A stretch of 64,000 bases of DNA. It comes from Peptoniphilus asaccharolyticus DSM 20463 (GTDB lineage Bacteria > Bacillota > Clostridia > Tissierellales > Peptoniphilaceae). The notes beneath the pieces are model-generated. The model was not told the DNA's origin and made no database searches. It was given only the letters and a program-made list of their open reading frames with translations. Positions 36,770-45,537 of the stretch are shown here, piece after piece. The stretch is from NCBI RefSeq assembly GCF_900176115.1, contig NZ_FWWR01000009.1:1240001-1304000 (forward strand). Reading direction: 5' to 3'. Position 1 is the first letter of the stretch; the number at the start of each line of letters is the position of its first letter. Position numbers and translations under genes: made by a program.

Positions 36770-37519
36770 ATGAATTTAAAGGAATTTTTTGAAGAGCATA
36801 GGAAAGTGGCGATTGCATTTTCGGGTGGAGTTGACTCGGTATTTTTATTACAGCAGGCTTTAAAGTACAAAGTACAGGCGAGAGCGTACTATGTTAAGTC
36901 AGATTTCCAACCAACTTTTGAATTTGAAGATGCAATTAGATTTGCAAAAGACTTAGGCGCAGATTTAAAAGTAATTGAAGTTGATGTATTGGAGGACACA
37001 AATGTAAAAAATAATTTAAAAGATAGATGCTATTTTTGTAAACAAAAAATTTTCGGCACTATTCTAAAAGCGGCAAAGAATGACGGATTTGAAGTTCTTT
37101 TAGACGGCACAAATGCCTCCGACGAGTACGAAGATAGACCTGGGATGAAAGCGAAGGAGGAATTAAAGGTAATTTCTCCACTTAGTGAATGTGGACTTAC
37201 TAAGTCAGATATAAGAAAACTTTCAAGAGAAGAAGGACTTCCAACTTGGGATAAACCATCTTATTCATGTTTGGCAACTCGAATAAAGACTAATACCGAG
37301 ATAAAAAAAGAAGATTTGATAGCCACTGAAAGAGCGGAAGATTTCTTAATGAGTTTGGGATTTAAAGATTTTAGAGTTAGAAAAATTGAAAATACAGCAA
37401 AACTTCAAGTTCGAGCAGAGGATTTTGAAAAAGTAATAGTAAATAGAAATGAAATAATGACTGAATTAAAGAAATATTATGAAAGTGTAACTTTAGACTT
37501 AGAGGTGAGAGATGAATAG
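36770..37519 (+). CDS. larE: Nickel-pincer cofactor sulfur transferase LarE
   Basis: The 249-residue ATP-pyrophosphatase-fold protein adds sulfur to the pyridinium precursor of the nickel-pincer nucleotide (NPN). The PP-loop is AFSGGVDSVFLL. The Cys in KPSYSCLATRI corresponds to the sacrificial Cys position, and RCYFCK is also typical. ATG 36770 follows GGGAG. It overlaps larB by 8 bp. Confidence 0.92.
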   Translation: MNLKEFFEEHRKVAIAFSGGVDSVFLLQQALKYKVQARAYYVKSDFQPTFEFEDAIRFAKDLGADLKVIEVDVLEDTNVKNNLKDRCYFCKQKIFGTILKAAKNDGFEVLLDGTNASDEYEDRPGMKAKEELKVISPLSECGLTKSDIRKLSREEGLPTWDKPSYSCLATRIKTNTEIKKEDLIATERAEDFLMSLGFKDFRVRKIENTAKLQVRAEDFEKVIVNRNEIMTELKKYYESVTLDLEVRDE

Positions 37520-38267
37520 CGAGATAAAAAATATTTTAGAAGCTGTAAAAAATGGAGAGCTTTCGGTAGAGAATGCAATGCTTGAGCTAAAATCAGAGCC
37601 GTTTAAAGATATAGACTATGCAAAGATAGATTTCCACAGAAAAGTAAGGCAAGGTGTTGGAGAGGTTATCTACGGAGCGAGTAAGACAGCAGAGCAAATG
37701 ATAGGAATCATATCAGTCATGCTTGAAAATGGACAAGATTCTATTTTAATCACAAGGCTTTCTAAGGAATCGGCAGAGAAGATAAAAGAAGTTCATAATA
37801 TAAAATATTATGAAGATGCAAAGATAGGGATTTATGGAGATTTAAAAACTCCTGATGGAATAGGAAAAATTGTGGTGGCGACAGGAGGCACAAGCGATAT
37901 TCCTGTGGCAGAAGAAGCGGCTCTAACTTGTGAATTCTTGGGCAATGATGTAGTTAGACTATATGACGTTGGAGTTGCGGGGCTACACAGAATTTTGGGA
38001 CATCTTGATGAAATAATGAGCGCAAGTGTAATTATAACCATTGCGGGAATGGAGGGAGCACTTGCAAGTGTGATAGGTGGACTTACAGATTGTCCTGTGG
38101 TTGCCGTGCCTACAAGCATAGGTTATGGAGCGGCATTTAACGGAGTGGCGGCTCTTTTGTCCATGCTTAATTCTTGTGCGAGCGGAGTTAGTGTTGTGAA
38201 TATAGACAATGGATTTGGAGCTGGGTATACAGCGAGCATGATAAATCATATGGAGGTTAAAAAATGA
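37512..38267 (+). CDS. larB: Nickel-pincer cofactor carboxylase LarB
   Basis: The 251-residue protein carboxylates and hydrolyses nicotinic acid adenine dinucleotide, the first NPN step. Its C-terminal half is PurE-like: VATGGTSDIPVAEEAA, RLYDVGVAGLHRIL, GMEGALASVIGGL and VPTSIGYGAAFNGVAALL. Its stop overlaps the larC start (ATGA). Confidence 0.92.
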   Translation: MNSEIKNILEAVKNGELSVENAMLELKSEPFKDIDYAKIDFHRKVRQGVGEVIYGASKTAEQMIGIISVMLENGQDSILITRLSKESAEKIKEVHNIKYYEDAKIGIYGDLKTPDGIGKIVVATGGTSDIPVAEEAALTCEFLGNDVVRLYDVGVAGLHRILGHLDEIMSASVIITIAGMEGALASVIGGLTDCPVVAVPTSIGYGAAFNGVAALLSMLNSCASGVSVVNIDNGFGAGYTASMINHMEVKK

Positions 38268-39526
38268 AAACTTTATATTTAGACTGTTCAATGGGTGCGG
38301 CTGGAGATATGTTGACGGCTGCGTTGTTGGAGTTGTTTCCTAATGCTGAAGAACAGGTAGAAAAATTAAATGGTCTTGGAATTGAAGGTGTGGTTTTTGA
38401 AAGACAAGACTCAATTAAGTGCGGAATAAAGGGAACTCACATGAGTGTGAAGATAAATGGTGAAGAAGAGGGCGAACATTTCCATAGTCATGAGTATGAC
38501 CACCATGAGCACCATGAGCATGAGCACCATGAACATGACCACCATGAGCATGAGCACCATCATGAACATTCTCATGGACATTCACACGTGCATAGAAGCA
38601 TGAGAGATATTGAAGAAATAGTAAACAACATAAAGATTTCTGAAAAAGTTAAGAGAGATGTAATGGAAGTCTATGGATATATAGCAGAGGCTGAAAGTGT
38701 GGCACACAATGTGGACGTTTCTGAAATTCACTTCCATGAAGTTGGAACCATGGATGCAATTGCAGATATAACAGCTGTTTGCTTTTTGATTGATGAATTG
38801 GGAGTTGAAAAGATAGTTGCCTCTCCTATAAATGTGGGTAGTGGACATGTGCATTGTGCGCATGGGGTTTTACCCGTGCCAGCACCAGCTACAGCTTATA
38901 TTTTAAAAGATATTCCAATGTATGGTTCAGAAATAAAGGGAGAGCTTTGCACACCAACAGGAGCTGCTCTATTAAAACACTTTTCATCTGCCTTTGAAGA
39001 TATGCCTCAATTAAAGATTAATAAGATAGGTTATGGAATGGGGAAGAAAGATTTTGAAAGGATAAACTGCGTGAGATCTTTTTTGGGTGAGACTAAAGAT
39101 GTTGAAGAAACAGTTTATGAACTGTCTTGCAATGTAGACGATATGAGCGCTGAAGAAATAAGTTTTGCAATGGATAGATTTTTCGATGGTGGAGCAAATG
39201 AAGTCTATACTATTCCGGTTGGAATGAAAAAGTCTAGACCTGGCACTTTAATTCGAGTGATGTGTAAAGAGAAGGAGAAAGAGAGCTTAATAGAGCTTAT
39301 ATTTAAGCATACAACTACAATTGGCATCAGAGAGAGTGCCACAAAGAGATATATTTTAAATCGGGAAATCGAAGAAATTGAAACTCCTCTTGGAAAAATA
39401 AGATGTAAAAAATCTTTTGGCTATGGAGTTAGCAGAGAGAAATTTGAATACGACGATTTATCAAGAGTAGCAAAAGAAAATAACTTGAGTATTTTCGGAG
39501 TGAAAGAGCAAATTAAAGAAAAATAA
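38264..39526 (+). CDS. larC: Nickel insertase LarC, single-frame form with His-rich segment
   Basis: The 420-residue protein inserts nickel into the pincer ligand using CTP. N-terminal LDCSMGAAGDMLTAALLEL and mid-protein EIHFHEVGTMDAIADI and LCTPTGAALL are characteristic. Residues of about 70-106 are extremely His-rich, built from HEH and HHE units, probably a nickel store. Some organisms split larC by a programmed frameshift; here it is one continuous frame. Confidence 0.93.
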   Translation: MKTLYLDCSMGAAGDMLTAALLELFPNAEEQVEKLNGLGIEGVVFERQDSIKCGIKGTHMSVKINGEEEGEHFHSHEYDHHEHHEHEHHEHDHHEHEHHHEHSHGHSHVHRSMRDIEEIVNNIKISEKVKRDVMEVYGYIAEAESVAHNVDVSEIHFHEVGTMDAIADITAVCFLIDELGVEKIVASPINVGSGHVHCAHGVLPVPAPATAYILKDIPMYGSEIKGELCTPTGAALLKHFSSAFEDMPQLKINKIGYGMGKKDFERINCVRSFLGETKDVEETVYELSCNVDDMSAEEISFAMDRFFDGGANEVYTIPVGMKKSRPGTLIRVMCKEKEKESLIELIFKHTTTIGIRESATKRYILNREIEEIETPLGKIRCKKSFGYGVSREKFEYDDLSRVAKENNLSIFGVKEQIKEK

Positions 39527-39543
39527 TTTAAGGAGGAGATTGT

Positions 39544-40065
39544 ATGAAGAATAGTGCTACTAAAGAATTAGTTTTATCAGCTTTATTTATTGCATTGGGA
39601 GTTGTTTTACCCATGGTATTCCATGCAATTGGTGCAGGGCCGGTATTTTTACCTATGCATATTCCTGTTTTATTAGCGGGATTTTTCTTAAGTGTGCCTT
39701 ATGCAGCTTTGGTAGGTATTTTAACTCCAATTCTTAGCTCTGTGATTACAGGCATGCCACCTATGTTCCCAGTACTACCTTTTATGGTATTTGAACTTTT
39801 AACTTACGGAGTAGTTGTAAGCTACATGTATAGAAAGATGAAAGTAAATATATTTGTGGCTTTAATAAGTGCTATGGTGGCGGGCAGAATTGCTGCTGGA
39901 ATTGTAGTTTGGGTACTAGCGACATTCTTTATGGCTAAATTACCTGCGCCAACAGTGTTTATCACAGGGGCTATAGCAAAGGGTATTCCTGGAATTATCA
40001 TTCAATTGATTTTCATTCCGGCAATTGTCTATATGCTTAAAAAACAAAAAATTGTTGCAAGATGA
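39544..40065 (+). CDS. ECF transporter S component
   Basis: The 173-residue protein has about five to six hydrophobic segments and the substrate-binding-subunit look of ECF vitamin importers (TKELVLSALFIALGVVLPMVF, FLPMHIPVLLAGFF). The energising EcfA and EcfT subunits are not in the window and would be shared. Its place between larC and a methyltransferase gene suggests uptake of the cofactor precursor, such as niacin, but that is inference. Confidence 0.8.
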   Translation: MKNSATKELVLSALFIALGVVLPMVFHAIGAGPVFLPMHIPVLLAGFFLSVPYAALVGILTPILSSVITGMPPMFPVLPFMVFELLTYGVVVSYMYRKMKVNIFVALISAMVAGRIAAGIVVWVLATFFMAKLPAPTVFITGAIAKGIPGIIIQLIFIPAIVYMLKKQKIVAR

Positions 40066-40652
40066 ATCAGGTAGAATATTTCAACTCACTTGCTCAAGAG
40101 TGGGATGTGTTTTGCAAACATGACACTGAAAAAATTAGAAAGATTTTGAGTTTCTTAAAGATAGAAACAGGCGACAAAGTTCTTGATGTGGGAACGGGCA
40201 CTGGAGTTTTGGTTCCGTTCTTACTTGAAAAGGTAAAAGAGAGCGGAGAGATACTTGCGATAGATATTTCTGAAAAGATGATAGAAGTTGCAAAGAGAAA
40301 ACTTCAAGCAAGCAATTTAGAGTTTGTAAATGGAGATGCACTTAGTTTTGATTTAAAAAAAGATTATTACGACCATGCTGTGTGCTACTCGATGTTTCCG
40401 CATTTTCAAGACAAGAGATATGCAATAGATAAGTTGAAAGAGTATTTAAAGGTGGGTGGTAAGATAATTATTTGCCATTCACAGAGTAGAGAGGCAATAA
40501 ATAATCTACATAAGAATGCTTCTGATGTGGTAGAGAATGATGTTTTACCGACATTAGAAATATTGGAGGGTTATTTTATAGATAGTGGATATGAGGTGAT
40601 AGAAAGAGTAGACACTGATGAAATGTTTGTAGTTATAGCTAAAAAGAAGTAG
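40062..40652 (+). CDS. Class I SAM-dependent methyltransferase
   Basis: The 196-residue protein has the Rossmann methyltransferase motifs: motif I VLDVGTGTGVLVPFLL, the acidic end of strand 2 ILAIDISEKMI, and FVNGDAL. The start overlaps the ECF gene stop (ATGA), which indicates translational coupling. The substrate is unknown. Modification of a cofactor or metallophore is possible from context. Confidence 0.85.
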   Translation: MNQVEYFNSLAQEWDVFCKHDTEKIRKILSFLKIETGDKVLDVGTGTGVLVPFLLEKVKESGEILAIDISEKMIEVAKRKLQASNLEFVNGDALSFDLKKDYYDHAVCYSMFPHFQDKRYAIDKLKEYLKVGGKIIICHSQSREAINNLHKNASDVVENDVLPTLEILEGYFIDSGYEVIERVDTDEMFVVIAKKK

Positions 40653-40670
40653 AAATTATTAGGAGGTCTT

Positions 40671-42287
40671 ATGAAAAAATTATTTAGAAATATTTTGTTA
40701 ATCACGTTAATGATGTTTGTAGTGGTTGGCTGTTCTGAAAAGAAAAATGATGTTGCTGAGCAACCAGTTCAAAATAAAGATGAATTGGTACTTGGATTTG
40801 GCAGTGAACCGGAGCAAGGTTGGGATCCAATACACGGATCAGGACACTATGGAACAGCAATTTTCCAAACTGCATTATTTAAAAGAGATATTGATTTAAA
40901 TATAGTGCCAGATCTTGCTAAAGAATATAAATTATCTGACGATAAAAAAGTTTATGAAATAACTTTAAGAGATGATGTTAAGTGGTCAGATGGAGAAGCT
41001 TTCACTGCTGATGATGTTGTGTTTACATATAATTTAGCTAAAGAAGAATCTACTCCTGGTGTAAACTTGACAAGACTTGTAGAGGCTAAAAAAGTAGATG
41101 ACTATACTGTTCAAATAGTATTAAACGAACCTGACATTTCATTTATGTCATCTATGTGTTCTCTTTCAATGGTTCCACAACACGCATATAGTGAAGACTA
41201 TGGTAAGAATCCAATTGGTACAGGACCTTTTAAATTGGTTGAATGGAAAGTTGGACAACAACTTATAGTTGAACCAAATGAATACTACTATGGAGATAAA
41301 GTTCCTTTCAAAAAGATTACTTTCTTATTCTTTAAAGATGATGATTCTGTTTTAGCTACTGCTAAAGCCGGAGAATGTGATATTGTGAGAATTCCTTACA
41401 CAGCAAAGGATATAAAGGTTGATGGTTTCCATGTAGAAAGTATTAAGACTATAGACAACAGAGGCATCTCTCTACCAGTAGTTAAAAACGAAGGAAAGGT
41501 AACAGATGATACTACAATGGCTCCGGGAAGCCCTATAGGTAATGATGTAACAGCAAATATTGAAATCAGAAAAGCTCTTAACATTGCTATGGATAGAGAA
41601 GAATTAATCAATAGTGTTTTAAATGGAGAGGGAACAAAAGCAAACTCTGTAGCAGATGAAATGCCTTGGTATAATGCTGAAACTAAGGATCTAGCAGATG
41701 GGGATATAGAAGGAGCAAATAAATTATTAGATGATGCAGGTTGGGTAGTTGGAGCTGATGGAATCCGTGAAAAAGATGGATTGAAAGCAAAATTCGACTT
41801 GTTATATTCATACAAAGACAGAGAAAATATTGCACTATATTTTGCTGATAAAGCAAAACAAATAGGTATTGAAGTAAATCTTGTATATGGAGATTGGGAT
41901 TTTGTAACTCCAAAGATGTTTAGCAATGCAGTTTTATTTGGATGGGGTGGATACGATCCTTTAGAAATGTATTATAACTATTCAAGTAAGTTCAAAGGAT
42001 TTGAATACTACAATGCAAACTACTACGGCAATGAAAAAGTTGATGAGTATTTTGAAAAGGGACTTTCAAGCGACAGTATAGAAGGTCTATACGAAAACTT
42101 TAAGCTTGCACAATGGGATGGAGAGACAGGACTTTCTTGGAAAGGTGATTGCCCTTGGATTTGGCTTGTAAACGAAAATCATCTTTATTTAGTTCGTGAC
42201 AATCTTGAAATAGGAAGACAAAAAATTCAACCTCACGGTGGCGGATGGCCAATGCTTGACACAATAGCAAATTGGACTTGGAAGTAG
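40671..42287 (+). CDS. nikA: Nickel/peptide ABC transporter substrate-binding lipoprotein
   Basis: The 538-residue protein has a lipoprotein signal with the lipobox VVGC at about residue 21, then an SBP_bac_5 fold (FGSEPEQGWDPIHGSGHYG, LRDDVKWSDGEAFTADDVVF, NPIGTGPFKLVEWK). It binds the ligand outside the membrane for NikBCDE. The family takes nickel chelates or peptides. The lar context argues for nickel. Confidence 0.85.
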   Translation: MKKLFRNILLITLMMFVVVGCSEKKNDVAEQPVQNKDELVLGFGSEPEQGWDPIHGSGHYGTAIFQTALFKRDIDLNIVPDLAKEYKLSDDKKVYEITLRDDVKWSDGEAFTADDVVFTYNLAKEESTPGVNLTRLVEAKKVDDYTVQIVLNEPDISFMSSMCSLSMVPQHAYSEDYGKNPIGTGPFKLVEWKVGQQLIVEPNEYYYGDKVPFKKITFLFFKDDDSVLATAKAGECDIVRIPYTAKDIKVDGFHVESIKTIDNRGISLPVVKNEGKVTDDTTMAPGSPIGNDVTANIEIRKALNIAMDREELINSVLNGEGTKANSVADEMPWYNAETKDLADGDIEGANKLLDDAGWVVGADGIREKDGLKAKFDLLYSYKDRENIALYFADKAKQIGIEVNLVYGDWDFVTPKMFSNAVLFGWGGYDPLEMYYNYSSKFKGFEYYNANYYGNEKVDEYFEKGLSSDSIEGLYENFKLAQWDGETGLSWKGDCPWIWLVNENHLYLVRDNLEIGRQKIQPHGGGWPMLDTIANWTWK

Positions 42288-42294
42288 AACTAAA

Positions 42295-43269
42295 ATGCAA
42301 AAGATTATAAGAAGAATTTTATTATTTTTTACATTAATTCTATTCATTTCCTTTATTTCTTTTGTATTAATTGACTTTTCACCTATTGACCCTATTGCTT
42401 CATTTGCAAGAAGCAGGGCGATAGGCTTAACTCCAGCAGAAAAACAAGCCCTTATATTAAAATGGGGGCTTGATAAATCTTTACTTGGAAGATATTTTAT
42501 ATGGTTAAAACTTCTTTTAAAAGGTAATTTAGGAGTTTCTAACATATACAATCGTCCTGTTTTGGAAATAATAAAAAGAGGTTTTTCAGCATCTTTATTA
42601 TTAATGAGTTGTGCTTGGGTTTTACAAGGGGTAGTTGGAATAACACTTGGAATAATAGCAGGAGCTAATATTGGAAGTTTGAAAGATAAGTTAATTAAAC
42701 TATATGCTCTAATCTTTGCGGCGACACCAGCTTTTTGGATAGGGTTGATGTTGATAGTAATCTTCTCTTTAAAACTAAATTGGTTTCCGGCTTCTATGGG
42801 TGCGCCAATAGGAGTGAGAGCTGAAGATGTAAGCTTTTTGCAAAAATTAAAACACATGATTTTACCTTGTATGAGCCTTGTGGTAGTTGGAGTGTCCAAT
42901 TTGATTTTGCAGACGAGAACCAAGGTAGAAGATATTTTAAACTCCGATTACGTACTCTATGCAAGAGCTAAGGGGTTAAAGAAAAAGGAAATAGTCTCTA
43001 AATATGCATTGAAAAATATGTTGTTGCCAGGTTTGACGCTACAATTTGCATATTTCAGCGAACTTTTTTCAGGGACAGTGTTAGTAGAAAATGTATTTAA
43101 CTATCCGGGACTTGGAAATCTGACAGTTGAAGCAGGACTTAGAGGAGACATGCCACTACTACTTGGATTGGTAGTGTTTTCGAGTGTTTTTGTTTATGCG
43201 GGAAATAGAATATGTGATGTATTGTATTTATTTATAGACCCAAGACTTAGGAGGAAAAGTGGAAAATAA
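42295..43269 (+). CDS. nikB: ABC transporter permease NikB-like
   Basis: The 324-residue permease has six membrane segments and the dipeptide/nickel permease pattern, with the EAA-like loop YVLYARAKGLKKKEIVSKYALKN cytoplasmic and VLVENVFNYPGLGNL near the C-terminus. It pairs with NikC. Confidence 0.87.
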   Translation: MQKIIRRILLFFTLILFISFISFVLIDFSPIDPIASFARSRAIGLTPAEKQALILKWGLDKSLLGRYFIWLKLLLKGNLGVSNIYNRPVLEIIKRGFSASLLLMSCAWVLQGVVGITLGIIAGANIGSLKDKLIKLYALIFAATPAFWIGLMLIVIFSLKLNWFPASMGAPIGVRAEDVSFLQKLKHMILPCMSLVVVGVSNLILQTRTKVEDILNSDYVLYARAKGLKKKEIVSKYALKNMLLPGLTLQFAYFSELFSGTVLVENVFNYPGLGNLTVEAGLRGDMPLLLGLVVFSSVFVYAGNRICDVLYLFIDPRLRRKSGK

Positions 43270-44122
43270 TATTTATAATGTAAAAAACAAAAAATTTCAC
43301 TGCAAGCCTTCTGAAAGAGAAAAAGCACTGATTATAATTTGTGTGGCAATATTATTTATAACGTATATTTTTGTGCGTGGATACATGATAACTGAAACGG
43401 ATTTAAAGGTAAATTTTGCAGAAAAGTTTTTAGGGCCGAGTGCAGAGCATATTTTTGGAACAGATGCAGTGGGGCGAGATATGTATATTAGAACTGTAAA
43501 GGGACTTTGCACTTCCATTCTTGTTGGAGTGGTGGCGAGTGTTGCCAGTGTTTTTATTTCTCTTATCTTCTCAGTGTTGTTGACAGTATTTGGTGGCAAG
43601 ATGGATACATTTGTGAACTGGTTGATAGATGTATCGCTCTCCATACCACACATGGTGTTTTTAATTGTGGTGTCTGTGGCATTTGGCAGAGGGTTCAAGG
43701 GAATTATTGTCGGCATTGCCCTCACCCATTGGACTTCTCTTACAAGGGTTATAAGAGCTGAGATTTTAGAGATTAAGCAAGAAAACTATATAAAGATTTC
43801 AAAAGCCATGGGAAAGAGTAATTTTTATATAGCTTTTAACCATGTAATACCAAAGGTAATGCCACAAATATTAGTAGGGACTATTTTACTTTTTCCACAT
43901 GCAATTTTACACGAAGCGGGGATAACTTTCTTGGGATTTGGATTCAATCCATCCACTCCTGCTATAGGGATAATTTTGGCTGAGTCGATGAAGTATTTGA
44001 TATACGGCCATTGGCATTTGGCAATATTCCCAGGAATAGCTTTGGTGGCAATTGTAGTGTGTATAAATTTCTTTGGAGAAAGTTTGAAGAATTTAATTTG
44101 CCCATACGCATATCACAGGTGA
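43259..44122 (+). CDS. nikC: ABC transporter permease NikC-like
   Basis: The 287-residue permease starts at GTG 43259 after AGGAGG, overlapping nikB by 11 bp. FGTDAVGRDMYIRTVKG near the start and YIKISKAMGKSNFYIAFNHV (EAA loop) are typical of OppC/NikC proteins. Confidence 0.87.
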   Translation: MENNIYNVKNKKFHCKPSEREKALIIICVAILFITYIFVRGYMITETDLKVNFAEKFLGPSAEHIFGTDAVGRDMYIRTVKGLCTSILVGVVASVASVFISLIFSVLLTVFGGKMDTFVNWLIDVSLSIPHMVFLIVVSVAFGRGFKGIIVGIALTHWTSLTRVIRAEILEIKQENYIKISKAMGKSNFYIAFNHVIPKVMPQILVGTILLFPHAILHEAGITFLGFGFNPSTPAIGIILAESMKYLIYGHWHLAIFPGIALVAIVVCINFFGESLKNLICPYAYHR

Positions 44123-44126
44123 TTTT

Positions 44127-44909
44127 ATGTTAGAGATAAAGAATTTAAGCATTTCATTTTTACAGTATGAAAAAGGTTTGAAGGTAAAAAAATTAAATAT
44201 AGTACATGATTTAAACCTAAGCGTTGGAGAAAATGAAGTGGTTGCGATTGTTGGAGCAAGTGGCTCGGGGAAGAGTTTACTCGCGCATGCAATTTTAGAT
44301 TTATTGCCATATAATTCTGTGGTAGATGGAGAGGTTTATTACAGAGAGAAGTTGTTGGATAAAAAATCTATTGAGGATTTGAGAGGTGAAAAGATGTGGC
44401 TGATTCCACAGACCATAAATTCACTCAATCCTCTTTTAAAAATAAAACAACAACTTAGGTTTGTAGATGCTGAAAAGTCAAAGTATAAAGAAATTTTAAA
44501 ACAATTTGGACTTGAAGAGAGTGTGCTTGAAAAATATCCTTTTGAGCTGTCAGGTGGAATGGCAAGGCGTATCTTGGTAAGCGAATGCATGATGAGTAAG
44601 GCGGATTTGATAATTGCTGATGAGCCAACTCCCGGCATGGATGATTTGGGAGTGGAAGAAACTGTAAACTTTTTTAATTCATTAAAAGAAAAGGGAAAGT
44701 CTGCTGTTGTAATAACTCACGATTTGAAAATGGCTTTGGAGTTCGCCGACAAGATAGCAGTGTTTTTAGATGGAACTATTATAAGTGTCGAAGATAGAGC
44801 TGCATTTGAAAATAATGGTGCTAATTTAAAAAATGACTATATAAAGATGTTATTAAAGGCTTTGCCGGAAAATGAGTTTAAGGTTGAAGATATGGGAGGT
44901 AAGTTTTGA
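44127..44909 (+). CDS. nikD: ABC transporter ATPase NikD-like
   Basis: The 260-residue ATPase has Walker A GASGSGKSLL, signature LSGGMARRILVSE and Walker B LIIADEPTPGMDD. The signature differs from the usual LSGGMxQR. The stop overlaps the TTG start of nikE. Confidence 0.86.
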   Translation: MLEIKNLSISFLQYEKGLKVKKLNIVHDLNLSVGENEVVAIVGASGSGKSLLAHAILDLLPYNSVVDGEVYYREKLLDKKSIEDLRGEKMWLIPQTINSLNPLLKIKQQLRFVDAEKSKYKEILKQFGLEESVLEKYPFELSGGMARRILVSECMMSKADLIIADEPTPGMDDLGVEETVNFFNSLKEKGKSAVVITHDLKMALEFADKIAVFLDGTIISVEDRAAFENNGANLKNDYIKMLLKALPENEFKVEDMGGKF

Positions 44910-45517
44910 TAGAGTTAAGAGATGTATGCTTTTCTTATGAAAAAGAAACTCCCATTATAAAAGACTTGAATTTAAATTTAAATGAGAATGAAATTTTGGG
45001 ATTGGTTGCTCCGTCAGGATATGGAAAGAGCACTTTAGGTCAAATTATGAGTGGCTATTTAAAAGCTGATTCGGGAATTGTCTTAGTTGATGGCGTGGAA
45101 ATAGAAAAGTTAAAAGGCTTTTGCAAAGTTCAAATGATCCATCAACACCCTGAAAAGAGTGTGAATCCAAATTGGAAAGTTGGAAAAATTTTGAACGAAG
45201 GTTGGCAGGTCAGCGACGAAGTTATAAAGAGTTTTGGAATAGAAGATTTTTGGCTTAAAAATTTCCCAGCGGAATTATCCGGTGGAGAGCTTCAAAGGAT
45301 TTGCATTGCGAGAATTATGCATGAGAATACCAAGTATTTGATAGCAGATGAAATAACTACAATGCTTGATACAATAACACAAGTTAAGCTTTTGAGTGAG
45401 CTGATTAGCTACATTAGAAAAAGAAAAATGGGCATGCTTTTCATAACACACAATGAGGCCCTAATTGAAAAAATTTCAGATAGAATAATTGATTTAAGAG
45501 AGATAAATAAAAGGTAA
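44906..45517 (+). CDS. nikE: ABC transporter ATPase NikE-like
   Basis: The 203-residue ATPase starts at TTG 44906 after GGGAGG. Walker A is APSGYGKST, with Ala for the first Gly. Signature LSGGELQRICIARIM and Walker B YLIADEITTMLD follow. It is short for the family, lacking the usual C-terminal extension. Its stop codon lies inside the terminator stem. Confidence 0.86.
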   Translation: MIELRDVCFSYEKETPIIKDLNLNLNENEILGLVAPSGYGKSTLGQIMSGYLKADSGIVLVDGVEIEKLKGFCKVQMIHQHPEKSVNPNWKVGKILNEGWQVSDEVIKSFGIEDFWLKNFPAELSGGELQRICIARIMHENTKYLIADEITTMLDTITQVKLLSELISYIRKRKMGMLFITHNEALIEKISDRIIDLREINKR

Positions 45518-45537
45518 GTCTAAGTGGACTTACCTTT
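45510..45537. terminator. Bidirectional terminator nikE / araC-type gene
   Basis: AAAGGTAAGTC (45510-45520) pairs with GACTTACCTTT (45527-45537) around TAAGTG. It overlaps both converging gene ends. Confidence 0.8.

Noticed and set aside
38480-38590. CRISPR-like or satellite repeat
   Set aside because: The short repeats are codons of the His-rich LarC segment in an intact frame.
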